A DNA stretch of 64,000 nucleotides from Mycolicibacterium brisbanense (lineage in GTDB: Bacteria; Actinomycetota; Actinomycetes; Mycobacteriales; Mycobacteriaceae). Below the pieces are notes generated by a model. The model had not been told where the DNA came from, searched no databases, and worked only from the letters and a program-made list of their open reading frames with translations. The DNA lies in the NCBI RefSeq assembly GCF_001570425.1, contig NZ_BCSX01000021.1, positions 62,001 through 126,000 on the forward strand, written 5' to 3'. Positions 18,238 to 30,674 of this stretch are shown here, piece by piece; the stretch's first letter is position 1; every line of letters starts with the position of its first letter. The position numbers and the translations under genes are program-made.

Positions 18238-18906
18238 GTGAGCCTGCCGACCCGTCAACAGATCTCCGACGCCGTCGGAGCATTCGGGTGGCGCCTGGTT
18301 CTCGGGGCGGTCTACACCGAGGTGCTGACGCCGTCGATGGGCGATGCGGTGACCGCCGCGGCCCACGCGGTCGAAGCCGCCGGCTCCGACGCGTCGAACC
18401 ATCTCAGCGTCGATATCCGCGCCGACCGGGCTGTGCTGCGACTGCAGTGCGCCGAAACCCGCTGGGTCACCGAGCGCGACATCGAGCTGGCCGCCGCGGT
18501 GACGCAGGCACTGGCCGCCCGGGGGTTCGAGATGACCACCGGCGGGGCCGTGCAGGCGTTGGAGATCGCCATCGACGCGCTGGACATCGCTGCGGTCCGA
18601 CCCTTCTGGAAAGCCGTCACGGGGTATGAGGACGAGCTGGACTCGTCGGACCTCAACGCGGGGCTGGTCGACCCGTTCGGCCGTGGCCCGGCGATCTGGT
18701 TTCAACAGATGGATGCGCCGCGGCCCCAACGCAATCGGATCCACCTCGACATCGATGTCCCGCATGACGTGGCGCAGGCCCGGGTCGATGCGGCACTGGC
18801 CGCGGGCGGCACGCTGCTCAGCGACCGTCAGGCGCCGCGCTTCTGGGTACTGGCCGACGCCGAGGGCAACGAGGCGTGCATCTGTACCTGGCAGGGTAGG
18901 GACTGA
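18238..18906 (+). CDS. Fusion of pterin-4a-carbinolamine dehydratase-like and glyoxalase/VOC domains
   Basis: A 222-residue cytoplasmic protein. The first ~95 residues resemble the PCD fold ([18 protein letters not shown] then [17 protein letters not shown], where the His and the helix match the pterin site). Residues 105-220 form a VOC domain ([47 protein letters not shown]). The GTG start is 5 bases after the efpA stop. The combination is found in actinobacterial annotations, but its reaction is not established. Domain assignment is by eye. Confidence 0.75.
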   Translation: MSLPTRQQISDAVGAFGWRLVLGAVYTEVLTPSMGDAVTAAAHAVEAAGSDASNHLSVDIRADRAVLRLQCAETRWVTERDIELAAAVTQALAARGFEMTTGGAVQALEIAIDALDIAAVRPFWKAVTGYEDELDSSDLNAGLVDPFGRGPAIWFQQMDAPRPQRNRIHLDIDVPHDVAQARVDAALAAGGTLLSDRQAPRFWVLADAEGNEACICTWQGRD

Positions 18907-18917
18907 GCACCACGCTT

Positions 18918-18923
18918 TAAGGT
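18918..18923 (+). promoter_or_regulatory. -10 box of a leaderless proS promoter
   Basis: TAAGGT ends eight bases before the GTG at 18932 and there is no Shine-Dalgarno for it. Confidence 0.5.
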
Positions 18924-18931
18924 TGTCGGCT

Positions 18932-20689
18932 GTGATCACCCGTATGTCAGAGCTGTTTCTGCGCACCCTGCGCGACGACCCCGCCGATGCCGAGGTGCCC
19001 AGCCACAAGCTGCTGATCCGGGCCGGATACGTACGCCCGGTCGGCCCCGGCATCTACAGCTGGCTGCCGCTGGGACTTCGGGTTCTGCGCCGGATCGAGA
19101 AGATCGTCCGCGAAGAGATGAACGCCATCGGTGGCCAGGAGATCCTCTTGCCCGCCCTGCTGCCGCGGAGCCCGTACGAAACCACCAACCGGTGGACGGA
19201 GTACGGCGACACCCTGTTCCGGCTGCAGGACCGGCGGGGCAACGACTATCTGCTCGGGCCCACCCACGAGGAGATCTTCACGCTGACGGTCAAGGGGGAG
19301 TACTCCTCATACAAGGACTTCCCCGTCCTGCTGTACCAAATCCAGACCAAGTACCGCGACGAGGCCCGACCGCGCGCGGGCATTCTGCGCGGCCGTGAGT
19401 TCGTGATGAAGGACTCGTATTCGTTCGACGTGGACGACGACGGGCTCAAGAACGCCTACCACGCCCACCGCGAGGCCTACCAGAAGATCTTCGAGCGGCT
19501 GGGCGTGCGCTACGTGATCGTGTCGGCGATGTCGGGCGCGATGGGCGGCAGCGCCTCCGAGGAGTTCCTGGCCGAAAGCGAAGTCGGCGAGGACACCTTC
19601 GTGCGCTGCCTGGAATCCGGATACGCCGCGAACGTCGAAGCCGTCGTGACCCGGGCTCCCGCACCGCTGCCGATCGAGGGACAACCCCCGGCCGTGGTGT
19701 ACGACACCCCCGACACGCCGACCATCGCGACCCTGGTCGACTGGGCCAATTCGGCTGGCCTGGAACAGTTCTCGGGCCGAGAGGTGACCGCGGCCGACAC
19801 CTTGAAGAACCTTTTGCTCAAGACCCGCGAGCCCGGCGGTGACTGGGAATTGCTCGCGGTAGGCGTGCCCGGTGACCGCGACATCGACGAGAAGCGTCTG
19901 GGAGCCGCGCTCGAGCCGGCCGAGTTCGCGCTGCTCGAAGAGGCCGACTTCGCCAAGAACCCGTTCCTGGTGAAGGGATACGTCGGCCCGAAAGCCTTGC
20001 TGGAGAATGGGGTTCGCTACCTCGTCGACCCCAGGATCGTGGAGGGCACGGCCTGGATCACCGGTGCCGACGCGCCCAACAAGCACGTCGTCGGCATGGT
20101 CGTCGGCCGCGACTTCACCCCGGACGGCACCATCGAAGCCGCCGAGGTCCGCGATGGCGACCCGTCGCCCGACGGCGCAGGCGTGCTGACGTCGGCGCGG
20201 GGCATCGAGATCGGGCACATCTTCCAGTTGGGCCGCAAGTACGCCGACGCCTTCACCGCCGACGTGCTCGGCGAGGACGGCAAGCCGGTCCGGTTGACCA
20301 TGGGCTCCTACGGCATCGGCGTGTCCCGGATGGTCGCCGTCATCGCCGAACAACAACACGACGAGCTGGGGCTGCGCTGGCCCGCGTCGGTGGCCCCGTT
20401 CGACGTGCACGTCGTGGTGGCCAACAAGGACGACGCGGCCCGAGCGGGTGCCACGGAGCTGGTCGCGGGCCTGGACCGGCTCGGCCACGAGGTGCTCTTC
20501 GACGACCGCAAGGCATCGCCCGGGGTCAAGTTCAAGGACGCCGAGTTGCTCGGCATGCCGTGGATCGTCGTGGTCGGCCGCGGCTGGGCCGACGGCACCG
20601 TGGAACTGCGTAACCGATTGACGGGCGAGAATCGCGAAATCGCCGTGGACGACGCCGTCACGGAGATCTCCGCAGCGCTGGCCGGCTGA
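18932..20689 (+). CDS. proS: Prolyl-tRNA synthetase, bacterial type with INS domain
   Basis: A 585-residue class II aminoacyl-tRNA synthetase. Motif 2 ([27 protein letters not shown]) and motif 3 ([13 protein letters not shown]) are intact, with the YbaK-like editing insertion at about 225-390 and a C-terminal anticodon-binding domain. GTG 18932 (MITRMSEL) matches the M. tuberculosis start; ATG 18944 is an alternative. It ends at the large inverted repeat at 20701-20758. Confidence 0.96.
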   Translation: MITRMSELFLRTLRDDPADAEVPSHKLLIRAGYVRPVGPGIYSWLPLGLRVLRRIEKIVREEMNAIGGQEILLPALLPRSPYETTNRWTEYGDTLFRLQDRRGNDYLLGPTHEEIFTLTVKGEYSSYKDFPVLLYQIQTKYRDEARPRAGILRGREFVMKDSYSFDVDDDGLKNAYHAHREAYQKIFERLGVRYVIVSAMSGAMGGSASEEFLAESEVGEDTFVRCLESGYAANVEAVVTRAPAPLPIEGQPPAVVYDTPDTPTIATLVDWANSAGLEQFSGREVTAADTLKNLLLKTREPGGDWELLAVGVPGDRDIDEKRLGAALEPAEFALLEEADFAKNPFLVKGYVGPKALLENGVRYLVDPRIVEGTAWITGADAPNKHVVGMVVGRDFTPDGTIEAAEVRDGDPSPDGAGVLTSARGIEIGHIFQLGRKYADAFTADVLGEDGKPVRLTMGSYGIGVSRMVAVIAEQQHDELGLRWPASVAPFDVHVVVANKDDAARAGATELVAGLDRLGHEVLFDDRKASPGVKFKDAELLGMPWIVVVGRGWADGTVELRNRLTGENREIAVDDAVTEISAALAG

Positions 20690-20700
20690 CGTTCCTCTCG

Positions 20701-20758
20701 CGAGCAGACGCGAAATCGCCCTTTTTCCCGCGAAATTGGGCGATTTCGCGTCTGCTCG
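20701..20758. terminator. Bidirectional terminator-like perfect inverted repeat
   Basis: Arms of 21 bp (20701-20721 and 20738-20758) are perfectly complementary; the left arm reads CGAGCAGACGCGAAATCGCC plus C. The 16-base loop contains a run of five T. It fills the space between the converging proS and DUF4439 genes. Confidence 0.75.
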
Positions 20759-20762
20759 GCGG

Positions 20763-21239
20763 TTATTCGGTGCCGCCCGGGAAGGCGACGGTCACCGGCC
20801 AGGCATTGAGCTGGGCGCGCCATTTCGCCGCGGTCACTGCCGACTGCGTCAGTGCGGTCACCGCGAAGGCGCGGTCATCGTTGGTGGTGGCCTGCTCGAG
20901 CACCGCGCGCCAGGCCACCGCGGCGTCCTGTTCCATGCGGACGGCGAGGTTCGCCGCGTCGGCGGGGTTGGCGACTGGTATCGGCACCTGATATCCGGCC
21001 GCAGGCAGTGGGGGAGGCACCTTCCTGGCCCCCAGCATGGCGATCGCGGCTTCGCGACGGTCCCGATGCTCGGCCATGGCGGCCGCCACCAGCGCGTTGT
21101 CGTCGGGTGTGGAGTGCGCGGAGACCAGGCCGTAGCCGTAGATGATGCCGTGCTCGGAGGCCACGGCGTCGAAAAGGGCACGGTCGGCCGGATCGGACGG
21201 GCGCGCAGGCCCGGAAGGCGGCGGTTCGGTCGTCGTCAT
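20763..21239 (-). CDS. DUF4439 ferritin-like helical protein
   Basis: A 158-residue, mostly helical protein without signal peptide. It contains DRALFDAVASEHGIIYGYGLVSAH, EHRDRREAAIAML and RMEQDAAVAWRAVLEQ, a four-helix bundle pattern with E/H residues as in ferritin-like DUF4439 proteins. The ATG overlaps the stop of the upstream lipoprotein gene by ATGA, so the two are co-translated. Function unknown. Positional counterpart of Rv2844. Confidence 0.75.
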   Translation of the reverse strand: MTTTEPPPSGPARPSDPADRALFDAVASEHGIIYGYGLVSAHSTPDDNALVAAAMAEHRDRREAAIAMLGARKVPPPLPAAGYQVPIPVANPADAANLAVRMEQDAAVAWRAVLEQATTNDDRAFAVTALTQSAVTAAKWRAQLNAWPVTVAFPGGTE

Positions 21240-21760
21240 TGCGCACCACCCAGCGCGACGGTGTAGGCGGCCACGCATGCCGCGGCGATGGACCCGACCA
21301 GCCCTGCCCGGTACCCGGAGAGCCGCGCGGCCAGCGTCGTGGCCTCCTGCCCGGACTGCTTGAGCGCACCGATCACATCGGCGACCGTCGGCGCGGGTGC
21401 CGGAGCGCCCGAGGTGGGCGTCGTGGTGGACGATGCCGACGGCTGCGCGGTCGGTGCCTTCGTCCCGGCCATCCTGACCAGTTCGTCGGTCAGCGCCTGG
21501 GCATGCTTCGAGCGTTCGGATGCCACGGTCGTCAACGCCCGGGCCTGTGCGGACTGCGGTGGTTGGGCAGCCGCGGCGTCGGAGGCCAGCTTGCTGTCGG
21601 AGCGAGCCCGGTCCAGTTGAGCGGCCAGATCCGCAAGGTCGGGCGATGGCGGAGGATCTGCACAGCCGGCGGCGGTGACGCCCAGCACGGCCACGGCGGC
21701 GGCCGAGACCAAGGCCCGCCGCCGGCTGATTTTCGGTAGGGCGCTCGGCACGAGCAACAT
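21236..21760 (-). CDS. Alanine-rich lipoprotein with twin-arginine-like signal
   Basis: A 174-residue secreted lipoprotein. The start [18 protein letters not shown] has an RR motif and hydrophobic core, and VTAAGC is a lipobox (cysteine near residue 33). The mature part is helical, then a T/P/A-rich stretch ([19 protein letters not shown]) and a final hydrophobic segment. It may form an extracytoplasmic partner of the DUF4439 protein. The ATG at 21760 is preferred; longer frames have no ribosome-binding site and would bury the signal peptide. Counterpart of Rv2843. Confidence 0.7.
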   Translation of the reverse strand: MLLVPSALPKISRRRALVSAAAVAVLGVTAAGCADPPPSPDLADLAAQLDRARSDSKLASDAAAAQPPQSAQARALTTVASERSKHAQALTDELVRMAGTKAPTAQPSASSTTTPTSGAPAPAPTVADVIGALKQSGQEATTLAARLSGYRAGLVGSIAAACVAAYTVALGGAQ

Positions 21761-21952
21761 CCTGCCATTGCCTCGCGTGGCCGCAGCACAGCGCCGAGGC
21801 GTGTGGTTCCGGACGGGACATTCGCTGTGCACCGACCTTGGTTCGCCCGTTGCCGCCGTGGCCCTGGCGTATCGTGGAAAGTCGATTCCGGGGGGCCTGC
21901 CAGGGCTTCGTCCCGGGATCGTGTCCGGACAACTCAAGATGAGGAGCTCGCC

Positions 21953-22495
21953 GTGGCACCGGATCCGAAGTTGCGGTCTGCGGATTTGCCGTCGCAGAAG
22001 CAGGTGATCGAGCTACTGGACGGCGAATTCGCGCGCGCCGGATACGAGATCGACCAGGTCGTCGTCGATGCTGCCGCGCGCCCGCCCCGCATCACGATCG
22101 TGGCCGACGGCGACGATGGCCTCGACCTCGATTCTGTCGCCCAGCTGTCCAAGACGGCCTCGGAGTTGCTGGATCAGTTCGACCGGACCGGCGACACGCC
22201 GTATGTGCTTGAGGTCACGTCGCCCGGCGTGGACCGGCCGCTGACCGAGCACAAACACTTCCGTCGGGCCCGCGGTCGCAAGGTGGAATTGACGCTGGCC
22301 GACGGCACTGAGCTGACCGGCCGGGTCGGGCAGAGCGATACCGAGTCGGTCGAGATCGTCGTCAGGGACGGACGAGATTTCGCCGTGCGCCGCATCGAGC
22401 TGGCCGACGTTGTCAAAGCGGTTGTCCAAGTGGAGTTTTCACCGCCAAGCCCGCGCGAGTTGGAGTTGGCCGGAGAAACGGGGAAGGGGGCCTGA
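21953..22495 (+). CDS. rimP: Ribosome maturation factor RimP
   Basis: A 180-residue 30S assembly factor. [29 protein letters not shown] is the RimP core, followed by the small SH3-like C-terminal domain. The GTG at 21953 is preceded by GAGGAG at 21941-21946. It opens the conserved rimP-nusA-infB operon and ends two bases before nusA. Confidence 0.94.
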   Translation: MAPDPKLRSADLPSQKQVIELLDGEFARAGYEIDQVVVDAAARPPRITIVADGDDGLDLDSVAQLSKTASELLDQFDRTGDTPYVLEVTSPGVDRPLTEHKHFRRARGRKVELTLADGTELTGRVGQSDTESVEIVVRDGRDFAVRRIELADVVKAVVQVEFSPPSPRELELAGETGKGA

Positions 22496-22497
22496 GC

Positions 22498-23529
22498 ATG
22501 AACATAGACATGGCGGCACTGCATGCCATCGAAGCCGACAAGGGCATCACGGTCGACGTGGTCGTGGAGACCATCAAATCGGCCCTGCTGACCGCCTACC
22601 GGCACACCGACGGTCACGAGCCCGACGCCTACATCGACATCGACCGCAAAACCGGTGCGGTCAAGGTCATGGCCCGCCAGACCGACGCGGACGGCAATGT
22701 CATCCACGAGTGGGACGACACGCCCGAGGGGTTCGGCCGGATTGCGGCCACCACCGCGCGTCAGGTGATCCTGCAGCGGCTGCGCGACGCGGAGAACGAG
22801 AAGACCTACGGCGAATTCTCGGCCCACGAGGGCGACATCGTGGCAGGCGTCATCCAGCGCGACGCACGGGCCAACGCCCGCGGGCTGGTGGTGGTGCGGA
22901 TCGGCAGCGAGACCAAGGGCTCCGAAGGCGTGATCCCCGCGGCCGAGCAGGTGCCGGGGGAGCGCTACGAACACGGCGACCGACTCCGCTGCTACGTCGT
23001 CGGCGTCACCCGCGGCGCCCGGGAACCGCTGATCACACTGTCGCGGACCCATCCGAACCTGGTCCGCAAGCTGTTCTCGCTCGAGGTGCCCGAGATCGCC
23101 GACGGGTCGGTGGAGATCGTCGCCGTCGCCCGGGAGGCCGGCCATCGGTCCAAGATCGCTGTCACGTCGCGGGTGCCGGGCCTCAATGCCAAGGGCGCCT
23201 GCATCGGGCCGATGGGCCAGCGTGTCCGCAACGTCATGAGCGAGCTGTCCGGCGAGAAGATCGACATCATCGACTTCGACGACGACCCCGCGCGATTCGT
23301 CGCCAACGCCCTCTCACCGGCCAAGGTCGTGTCGGTGTCGGTCATCGACGAAGCAGCCCGCGCCGCGCGGGTCGTCGTGCCAGATTTCCAGCTGTCTCTG
23401 GCCATCGGCAAGGAAGGGCAAAATGCGAGGCTGGCGGCCCGATTGACGGGATGGCGCATCGACATCCGCAGCGACGCCGCCCCGCAACCTGACTCCGACC
23501 CTGCGCCCCGCGCGGTGCCCGAGCGCTAG
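22498..23529 (+). CDS. nusA: Transcription termination/antitermination factor NusA
   Basis: A 343-residue RNA polymerase-binding protein. An N-terminal RNAP-binding domain (1-110) is followed by an S1 domain and two KH domains ([46 protein letters not shown]). It lacks the acidic repeats of the E. coli protein, as in other actinobacteria. Confidence 0.97.
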   Translation: MNIDMAALHAIEADKGITVDVVVETIKSALLTAYRHTDGHEPDAYIDIDRKTGAVKVMARQTDADGNVIHEWDDTPEGFGRIAATTARQVILQRLRDAENEKTYGEFSAHEGDIVAGVIQRDARANARGLVVVRIGSETKGSEGVIPAAEQVPGERYEHGDRLRCYVVGVTRGAREPLITLSRTHPNLVRKLFSLEVPEIADGSVEIVAVAREAGHRSKIAVTSRVPGLNAKGACIGPMGQRVRNVMSELSGEKIDIIDFDDDPARFVANALSPAKVVSVSVIDEAARAARVVVPDFQLSLAIGKEGQNARLAARLTGWRIDIRSDAAPQPDSDPAPRAVPER

Positions 23530-23566
23530 GACCGGCAGTCGGTTCGGAGCACAGCCCGCGGGGCGG

Positions 23567-23572
23567 TAGACT
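23567..23572 (+). promoter_or_regulatory. -10 box of an internal promoter before ylxR
   Basis: TAGACT lies five bases before the GTG at 23578, with TTCGGA about 18 bases upstream as a possible -35. It would give a leaderless transcript for ylxR-infB within the larger operon. Confidence 0.45.
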
Positions 23573-23577
23573 CAGCC

Positions 23578-23949
23578 GTGATCCAGCGCGAGTCTCCGGC
23601 CTCCACGCGTCAACGCATCCCCGGCAGTTCTGTCGGACCGGTGCGGACATGCATCGGGTGCCGGAAACGAGAGTTGGCCAACGAATTGTTTCGTGTAGTC
23701 GCGGTGACCGACGGGAATGGGCAGTGTGCCATTACCGTTGACACAACGGCCAGCCTGCCCGGGCGTGGTGCTTGGTTGCATCCCGACCGACAGTGCGTAC
23801 AGGTGGCAATCCAGCGGCGGGCATTCGTACGAGCGTTGCGCATCGCCGGTTCACCGGACACCTCCGCGGTGGTCGAGTTTGTCGAAGAGTTGTCAGCCTC
23901 GACCGCCCGCTCAGAAGAACAGGTAGCGAAGAACATGAGCACACCGTGA
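23578..23949 (+). CDS. YlxR (DUF448) RNA-binding protein
   Basis: A 123-residue small basic protein. RTCIGCRKRELANELFRVV and SLPGRGAWLHPDRQCVQVAIQRRAFVRAL are the DUF448 hallmarks. The position between nusA and infB is conserved in Gram-positives. It may bind nucleic acid and affect transcription; the C-terminal ~35 residues are not conserved. GTG start, probably leaderless. Confidence 0.88.
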   Translation: MIQRESPASTRQRIPGSSVGPVRTCIGCRKRELANELFRVVAVTDGNGQCAITVDTTASLPGRGAWLHPDRQCVQVAIQRRAFVRALRIAGSPDTSAVVEFVEELSASTARSEEQVAKNMSTP

Positions 23950-24027
23950 AGTCCCGATGACCATGCGTCATAGCTAACCCGAGGCGCGGCGCCTACCACC
24001 GCTGTCGCCTCTAGATGAGGAGAAGTA

Positions 24028-26871
24028 GTGGCAGGTAAGGCCCGTGTACACGAGTTGGCGAAGGAACTCGGTGTCACAAGTAAGGAACTCTTAGCCAAGC
24101 TCAAAGAGCAGGGAGAGTTCGTCAAGTCGGCGTCCTCCACAGTGGAGGCGCCGGTTGCGCGTCGGCTGCGCGAATCGTTCGGTTCGAAGACCGAGTCCAA
24201 GCCTGAGGCGCGTACCAGCGCCAAGCCCGGTGACAGGCCTCGTGGCCAGGGCAACGGCGCACCCACCCCCGGCCCGGCCCGTCCGGCAGCCACCCCCGGC
24301 GCACCGGCTCCCTCGCCGGCGACGGCGGCTCGCCCGACCCCCGCGCGTCCTGCGGCAGCGGCGCCGGCTCCGGCGGCTCCGGCCGCTCCCGCGGCAGCGG
24401 CCCCGACCCCTGCAGCTCCCGCCCGGCCCTCGGCACCCAAGCCTGCAGCCCCCCAGCCGCCGGCCGCGCCAAGTCAGCCCGCAGCGGCTGCGCCCAGCGC
24501 TCCGGCGCCTACACCGGCCCCGCGTCCCACTCCTGGAGCCACGCCCGGCCCGCGTCCCGGACCGTCCAACGCACCCAAGCCCGCTCCGCGCACACCGCGC
24601 GTCGGCAACAACCCGTTCTCGTCGCAGCAGCCGGTGGAGCGGCCCATCCCGCGGCCGCAGCCCCGCCCGGGCGCCCCGCGTCCCGGTGGTGGCCCCCGGC
24701 CCACGCCGGGCAACATGCCTCCGCGTCCCGCGGCAGGCGCGCCCGGCCGTGGCGGACCTCGTCCCGGGCCGCGTCCCGGCGGCGGTCCCCGTCCCGGCGC
24801 AGGTCAGGGCGGTCGTCCCGGTGGTGGCGGCGGTAACTACCGCGGCGGCGGCGCCGGTGGTGGCGCCGGTGGCGGCGGTGCAGCTGCCGGAGGCTTCCGG
24901 GGCCGTCCCGGCGGTGGCGGTGGCGGCGGTGGCCGTCCGGGCCAGCGCGGCGGTGCCGCGGGTGCCTTCGGTCGCCCGGGCGGCGCGCCCAAGCGTGGTC
25001 GCAAGAGCAAGCGGCAGAAGCGCCAGGAATACGACTCGATGCAGGCGCCGGTCGTCGGTGGCGTGCGGTTGCCGCACGGCAACGGCGAGACCATCCGGTT
25101 GGCCCGCGGCGCGTCGCTGAGCGACTTCGCCGACAAGATCAACGCCAACCCGGCATCGCTGGTGCAGGCGCTGTTCAACCTCGGTGAGATGGTCACCGCG
25201 ACCCAGTCGGTCGGCGACGAGACCCTCGAGCTGCTCGGCAGCGAGATGAACTACGTCGTGCAGGTCGTGTCCCCGGAGGACGAGGACCGCGAACTGCTCG
25301 AGTCGTTCGACCTCACCTACGGCGAGGACGAAGGCGGCGAAGAGGACCTGCAGGTCCGTCCGCCCGTCGTCACCGTCATGGGTCACGTCGACCACGGCAA
25401 GACCCGACTGCTCGACACCATCCGTAAGGCCAACGTCCGCGAGGGCGAGGCCGGTGGCATCACCCAGCACATCGGTGCCTACCAGGTGGGCGTCGAACAC
25501 GATGGCTCCGAGCGGTTGATCACCTTCATCGACACCCCGGGTCACGAGGCGTTCACCGCCATGCGTGCCCGTGGTGCGAAGGCCACCGACATCGCGATCC
25601 TGGTGGTCGCCGCCGACGACGGTGTCATGCCGCAGACGGTGGAGGCCATCAACCACGCGCAGGCCGCCGATGTGCCGATCGTGGTCGCGGTCAACAAGAT
25701 CGACAAGGAAGGCGCTGACCCGCAGAAGATCCGGGCCCAGCTCACCGAGTACAACCTGGTGGCTGAGGATTACGGCGGCGACACCATGTTCGTCGACATC
25801 TCGGCACGTCAGGGCACCAACATCGACCAGCTGCTCGAAGCGGTGCTGCTGACCGCAGACGCTGCGCTGGACCTGCGGGCCAACCCCGACATGGAGGCCC
25901 AGGGTGTGGCCATCGAGGCGCATCTGGACCGTGGCCGTGGTCCCGTGGCCACCGTGCTCATCCAGCGCGGAACGCTGCGGGTCGGCGACTCGATCGTCGC
26001 GGGCGACGCCTACGGCCGCGTGCGCCGGATGGTCGACGAGCACGGCGACGACATCGAAGAGGCACTGCCGTCCCGGCCGGTGCAGGTGGTCGGCTTCACG
26101 TCGGTGCCCGGCGCAGGTGACAACCTGCTCGTCGTCGACGAGGACCGCATTGCTCGCCAGATCGCCGATCGGCGCAACGCGCGCAAGCGCAACGCGCTGG
26201 CCGCACGCTCGCGCAAGCGCATCAGCCTCGAAGATCTCGATTCGGCGCTGAAGGAAACCAGCCAGCTGAACCTGATCCTCAAGGGCGACAACTCGGGTAC
26301 CGTCGAGGCCCTCGAGGAGGCCCTGATGGGCATCCAGATCGACGACGAGGTGGAGCTGCGGGTCATCGACCGCGGTGTCGGTGGTGTCACCGAGACCAAC
26401 GTCAACCTGGCGTCGGCTTCGGACGCGATCATCATCGGGTTCAACGTCCGCGCAGAGGGCAAGGCGACCGAACTCGCCAACCGCGAGGGTGTGGAGATCC
26501 GCTACTACTCGGTGATCTACCAGGCCATCGACGACATCGAGAGCGCGCTCAAGGGCATGCTCAAGCCGGTCTACGAGGAGAAGGAACTCGGTCGCGCCGA
26601 GATCCGGGCGATCTTCCGGTCGTCGCGGGTCGGCAACATCGCAGGTTGCCTCGTGCAATCCGGGATCATGCGCCGCAACGCCAAGGCCCGGTTGCTCCGC
26701 GACAATGTCGTGGTCGCCGACAATCTCACGGTTTCGTCGCTCAAGCGTGAGAAGGACGACGCCACCGAGGTGCGCGAGGGCTACGAGTGCGGTTTGACGC
26801 TGACCTACTCCGACATCAAGGAAGGCGACGTCATCGAGACGTACGAGCTGGTCGAGAAGGCGCGTACGTAA
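24028..26871 (+). CDS. infB: Translation initiation factor IF-2
   Basis: A 947-residue GTPase that brings initiator tRNA to the ribosome. An IF2_N module (1-52) is followed by a long low-complexity region rich in P, A, G and R (about 60-330), then a second IF2_N-like part. The G domain has GHVDHGKT at 452-459, DTPGH at 502 and NKID at 556, with domains II-IV after it. GTG start with GAGGAGAAG upstream. The low-complexity region is strongly biased to CCG/GGC-type codons and is longer than in many bacteria. Confidence 0.97.
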   Translation: MAGKARVHELAKELGVTSKELLAKLKEQGEFVKSASSTVEAPVARRLRESFGSKTESKPEARTSAKPGDRPRGQGNGAPTPGPARPAATPGAPAPSPATAARPTPARPAAAAPAPAAPAAPAAAAPTPAAPARPSAPKPAAPQPPAAPSQPAAAAPSAPAPTPAPRPTPGATPGPRPGPSNAPKPAPRTPRVGNNPFSSQQPVERPIPRPQPRPGAPRPGGGPRPTPGNMPPRPAAGAPGRGGPRPGPRPGGGPRPGAGQGGRPGGGGGNYRGGGAGGGAGGGGAAAGGFRGRPGGGGGGGGRPGQRGGAAGAFGRPGGAPKRGRKSKRQKRQEYDSMQAPVVGGVRLPHGNGETIRLARGASLSDFADKINANPASLVQALFNLGEMVTATQSVGDETLELLGSEMNYVVQVVSPEDEDRELLESFDLTYGEDEGGEEDLQVRPPVVTVMGHVDHGKTRLLDTIRKANVREGEAGGITQHIGAYQVGVEHDGSERLITFIDTPGHEAFTAMRARGAKATDIAILVVAADDGVMPQTVEAINHAQAADVPIVVAVNKIDKEGADPQKIRAQLTEYNLVAEDYGGDTMFVDISARQGTNIDQLLEAVLLTADAALDLRANPDMEAQGVAIEAHLDRGRGPVATVLIQRGTLRVGDSIVAGDAYGRVRRMVDEHGDDIEEALPSRPVQVVGFTSVPGAGDNLLVVDEDRIARQIADRRNARKRNALAARSRKRISLEDLDSALKETSQLNLILKGDNSGTVEALEEALMGIQIDDEVELRVIDRGVGGVTETNVNLASASDAIIIGFNVRAEGKATELANREGVEIRYYSVIYQAIDDIESALKGMLKPVYEEKELGRAEIRAIFRSSRVGNIAGCLVQSGIMRRNAKARLLRDNVVVADNLTVSSLKREKDDATEVREGYECGLTLTYSDIKEGDVIETYELVEKART

Positions 26872-26874
26872 GAG

Positions 26875-28606
<1,732 letters not shown>

Positions 28607-28610
<4 letters not shown>

Positions 28611-29932
28611 CCTCCGGTGATGATTCCGCCACGGTCAACGGCAGACGCATTGCCGCACTGGCTTTCCCGGCGCTCGGCGTGCTGGCGGCCGAACCGCTCT
28701 ATCTGTTGTTCGACACCGCGATCGTCGGGCGATTGGGCGCGGTCAGCCTCGCCGGCTTGGCCATTGGCGGTCTGGTGCTCAACCTGGTCGGATCGAACCT
28801 GACCTTCCTGTCCTACGGCACCACGTCGCGCTCGGCCCGGTTCTTCGGAGCCGGCGACCGGGCCGCCGCGGTCGGCGAGGGCGTGCAGGCCACGTGGCTC
28901 GCGGTCGCGATCGGGGTGGTGCTCTGCGCCGTCGTGCAGGTCGTCGCGGGCCCGCTGTTGACGTTGATCGCCGGTCGCGGCGAGATCGCACAAGCCGCCC
29001 AGCCGTGGCTACGGATCGCCGTCCTCGGTGCGCCCGCCATCTTGATCTCGATGGCGGGAAACGGCTGGATGCGCGGCGTGCAGGACACTGTTCGGCCGCT
29101 GCGCTACGTGATCGCGGGGTTCGCGGTGTCGGCGGTGTTGTGTCCGCTGCTGGTCTATGGCTGGCTGGGCATGCCGCGGTTGGAATTGGCCGGCTCGGCG
29201 GTCGCGAATCTGGTGGGGCAGTGGGTCGCGGCGACGCTGTTCATCTGGGCGTTGCTGTCGGAGAAAGTGCCGCTCGGGTTGCATCCGTCGGTGCTTCGCG
29301 CCCAGGTGGTGATGGGCCGGGACTTGTTGTTGCGCACCATGGCATTTCAGGCGTGCTTCGTGTCGGCGGGGGCCGTCGCGGCCCGGTTCGGCGCGGCCGC
29401 CGTCGCCGCTCACCAAGTGGTGCTGCAGCTGTGGAGTTTCCTTGCGCTGGTGCTCGATTCACTGGCGATCGCCGCCCAGTCTCTGGTGGGCGCTGCCCTG
29501 GGCGCGGGTCAGCTCAGCCACGCGAAGGTGGTGGCCTGGAGAGTGACCGTGTTCTCCACGGCGGCCGCTGCGGTGCTGGCGGCGGTGTTCGCGATCGGGG
29601 CTCATGCGTTGCCCGCCCTGTTCACCGACGATCGCTCGGTGCTCGACGAGATCGGCGTGCCATGGTGGTTCCTGGTGGGCCAGTTGCCCGTCGCCGGAAT
29701 CGTTTTCGCGCTCGACGGGGTGCTGCTCGGCGCGGGCGACGCCAAGTTCATGCGCAATGCCACGCTGGCCAGCGCGCTGGTCGGCTTCCTGCCACTGGTC
29801 TGGCTGTCGCTGATCTTCCACTGGGGCCTGCTCGGCATCTGGGCCGGGTTGAGCACTTTCATGGTGCTGCGCCTGGTGTTCGTCGGCTGGCGGGCCTTCT
29901 CAGGCCGCTGGCTGGTGGCCGGCACTGTTTAG
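28607..29932 (+). CDS. dinF: MATE-family efflux transporter DinF
   Basis: A 441-residue membrane protein with about 12 helices in two related halves (AALAFPALGVLAAEPLYLLFDTAIVGRLG; and the repeat beginning near MGRDLLLRTMAFQACFVSAG). MATE transporters exchange Na+ or H+ for organic cations. The ATG overlaps the previous stop by ATGA. Counterpart of Rv2836c, at the end of the rimP operon. Confidence 0.92.
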
Positions 29933-29942
29933 GACTCACACC

Positions 29943-30003
29943 GCGAGCGTGCGGGTCTGCTGCCCGACACGCCGTGTCCGGCCGGCAGTTTGCGCACGCT
30001 CGC
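29943..30003 (+). repeat. 61-bp palindromic intergenic element, copy 3
   Basis: The best-preserved copy: arms GCGAGCGTGCG (29943-29953) and CGCACGCTCGC (29993-30003) are perfectly complementary. It lies between the converging dinF and methyltransferase genes, where it could act as a terminator. Confidence 0.85.
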
Positions 30004-30016
30004 GCGCACGCCAGCG

Positions 30017-30628
30017 TCACCGTCGCGTCCCACGGACCACCCAGACCGCCTTCTTAGCGGCACCTCGTCCCTCGACACACACATCGGTGAATCCGCTGTC
30101 ACGGCACAGCGCAGCGAACGCCTCGGCCTGCTGCTCGGTCCAGCCGTGGCTGGCCAGCCCGGTCGCGTCGGCGGACACCTGCCGTTCGATCGCGATCAAC
30201 CGCCCGCCCGCCACCAGCGCGCGACGCGCCTCGGCGACCGCCGCGTCGACGTCCTGCCAGTGATGCACGGTGGCCAGCGCCCACACCACGGTGGCCGCGC
30301 CATCAGCAACAGGTAACGCCTCGGCGGTGCCCTCACGCCAGGTGATGGCCGAACGTCTCGGCGTGATCACGGACGCGACGCGAAGCATGGCCGTCGACGG
30401 ATCGACGCCCGTCACGCGCGCCCCGCGGCGGGCCGCCACTCGAGCGGCGGTACCAGGTCCGCAACCGACGTCCACGACGTGGTCTGTGGGGGAGACCTGG
30501 GCGATGTCGGTGGCCAGCCTGGCTTTGGCCCGGCCCACCACGAGGAAGAGCAACCCGCACAGCACTCCGCCCAGGCCGGAGAAGCCGGGATGGTCGGCGT
30601 GGTGGTTGATCGCCCGTGCGGAGCTCAT
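30017..30628 (-). CDS. Class I SAM-dependent methyltransferase
   Basis: A 203-residue protein. DHVVDVGCGPGTAARVA (50-66) is SAM motif I, GVDPSTAMLRVA motif II, and ATVVWALATVHHW the post-II region. A hydrophobic segment near residues 20-32 could touch the membrane. The substrate is unknown. It is divergent from a MerR regulator, and its promoter shows MerR architecture, so it is probably the regulator's main target. Confidence 0.85.
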   Translation of the reverse strand: MSSARAINHHADHPGFSGLGGVLCGLLFLVVGRAKARLATDIAQVSPTDHVVDVGCGPGTAARVAARRGARVTGVDPSTAMLRVASVITPRRSAITWREGTAEALPVADGAATVVWALATVHHWQDVDAAVAEARRALVAGGRLIAIERQVSADATGLASHGWTEQQAEAFAALCRDSGFTDVCVEGRGAAKKAVWVVRGTRR

Positions 30629-30635
30629 GACGTAG

Positions 30636-30668
30636 ACCTTGCCGGTTCAACACAGGTTGAAGTCAAAT
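30636..30668. promoter_or_regulatory. MerR-type divergent promoter with operator TTCAACACAGGTTGAA
   Basis: On the minus strand TTGACT (30661-30666) and CAAGGT (30636-30641) are separated by 19 bp, the overlong spacer typical of MerR-activated promoters. The perfect dyad TTCAAC-ACAG-GTTGAA (30646-30661) fills the spacer. On the plus strand TTGCCG and TCAAAT (30663-30668) can serve merR itself, which would begin at its ATG. Confidence 0.7.
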
Positions 30669-30674
30669 GACGGC

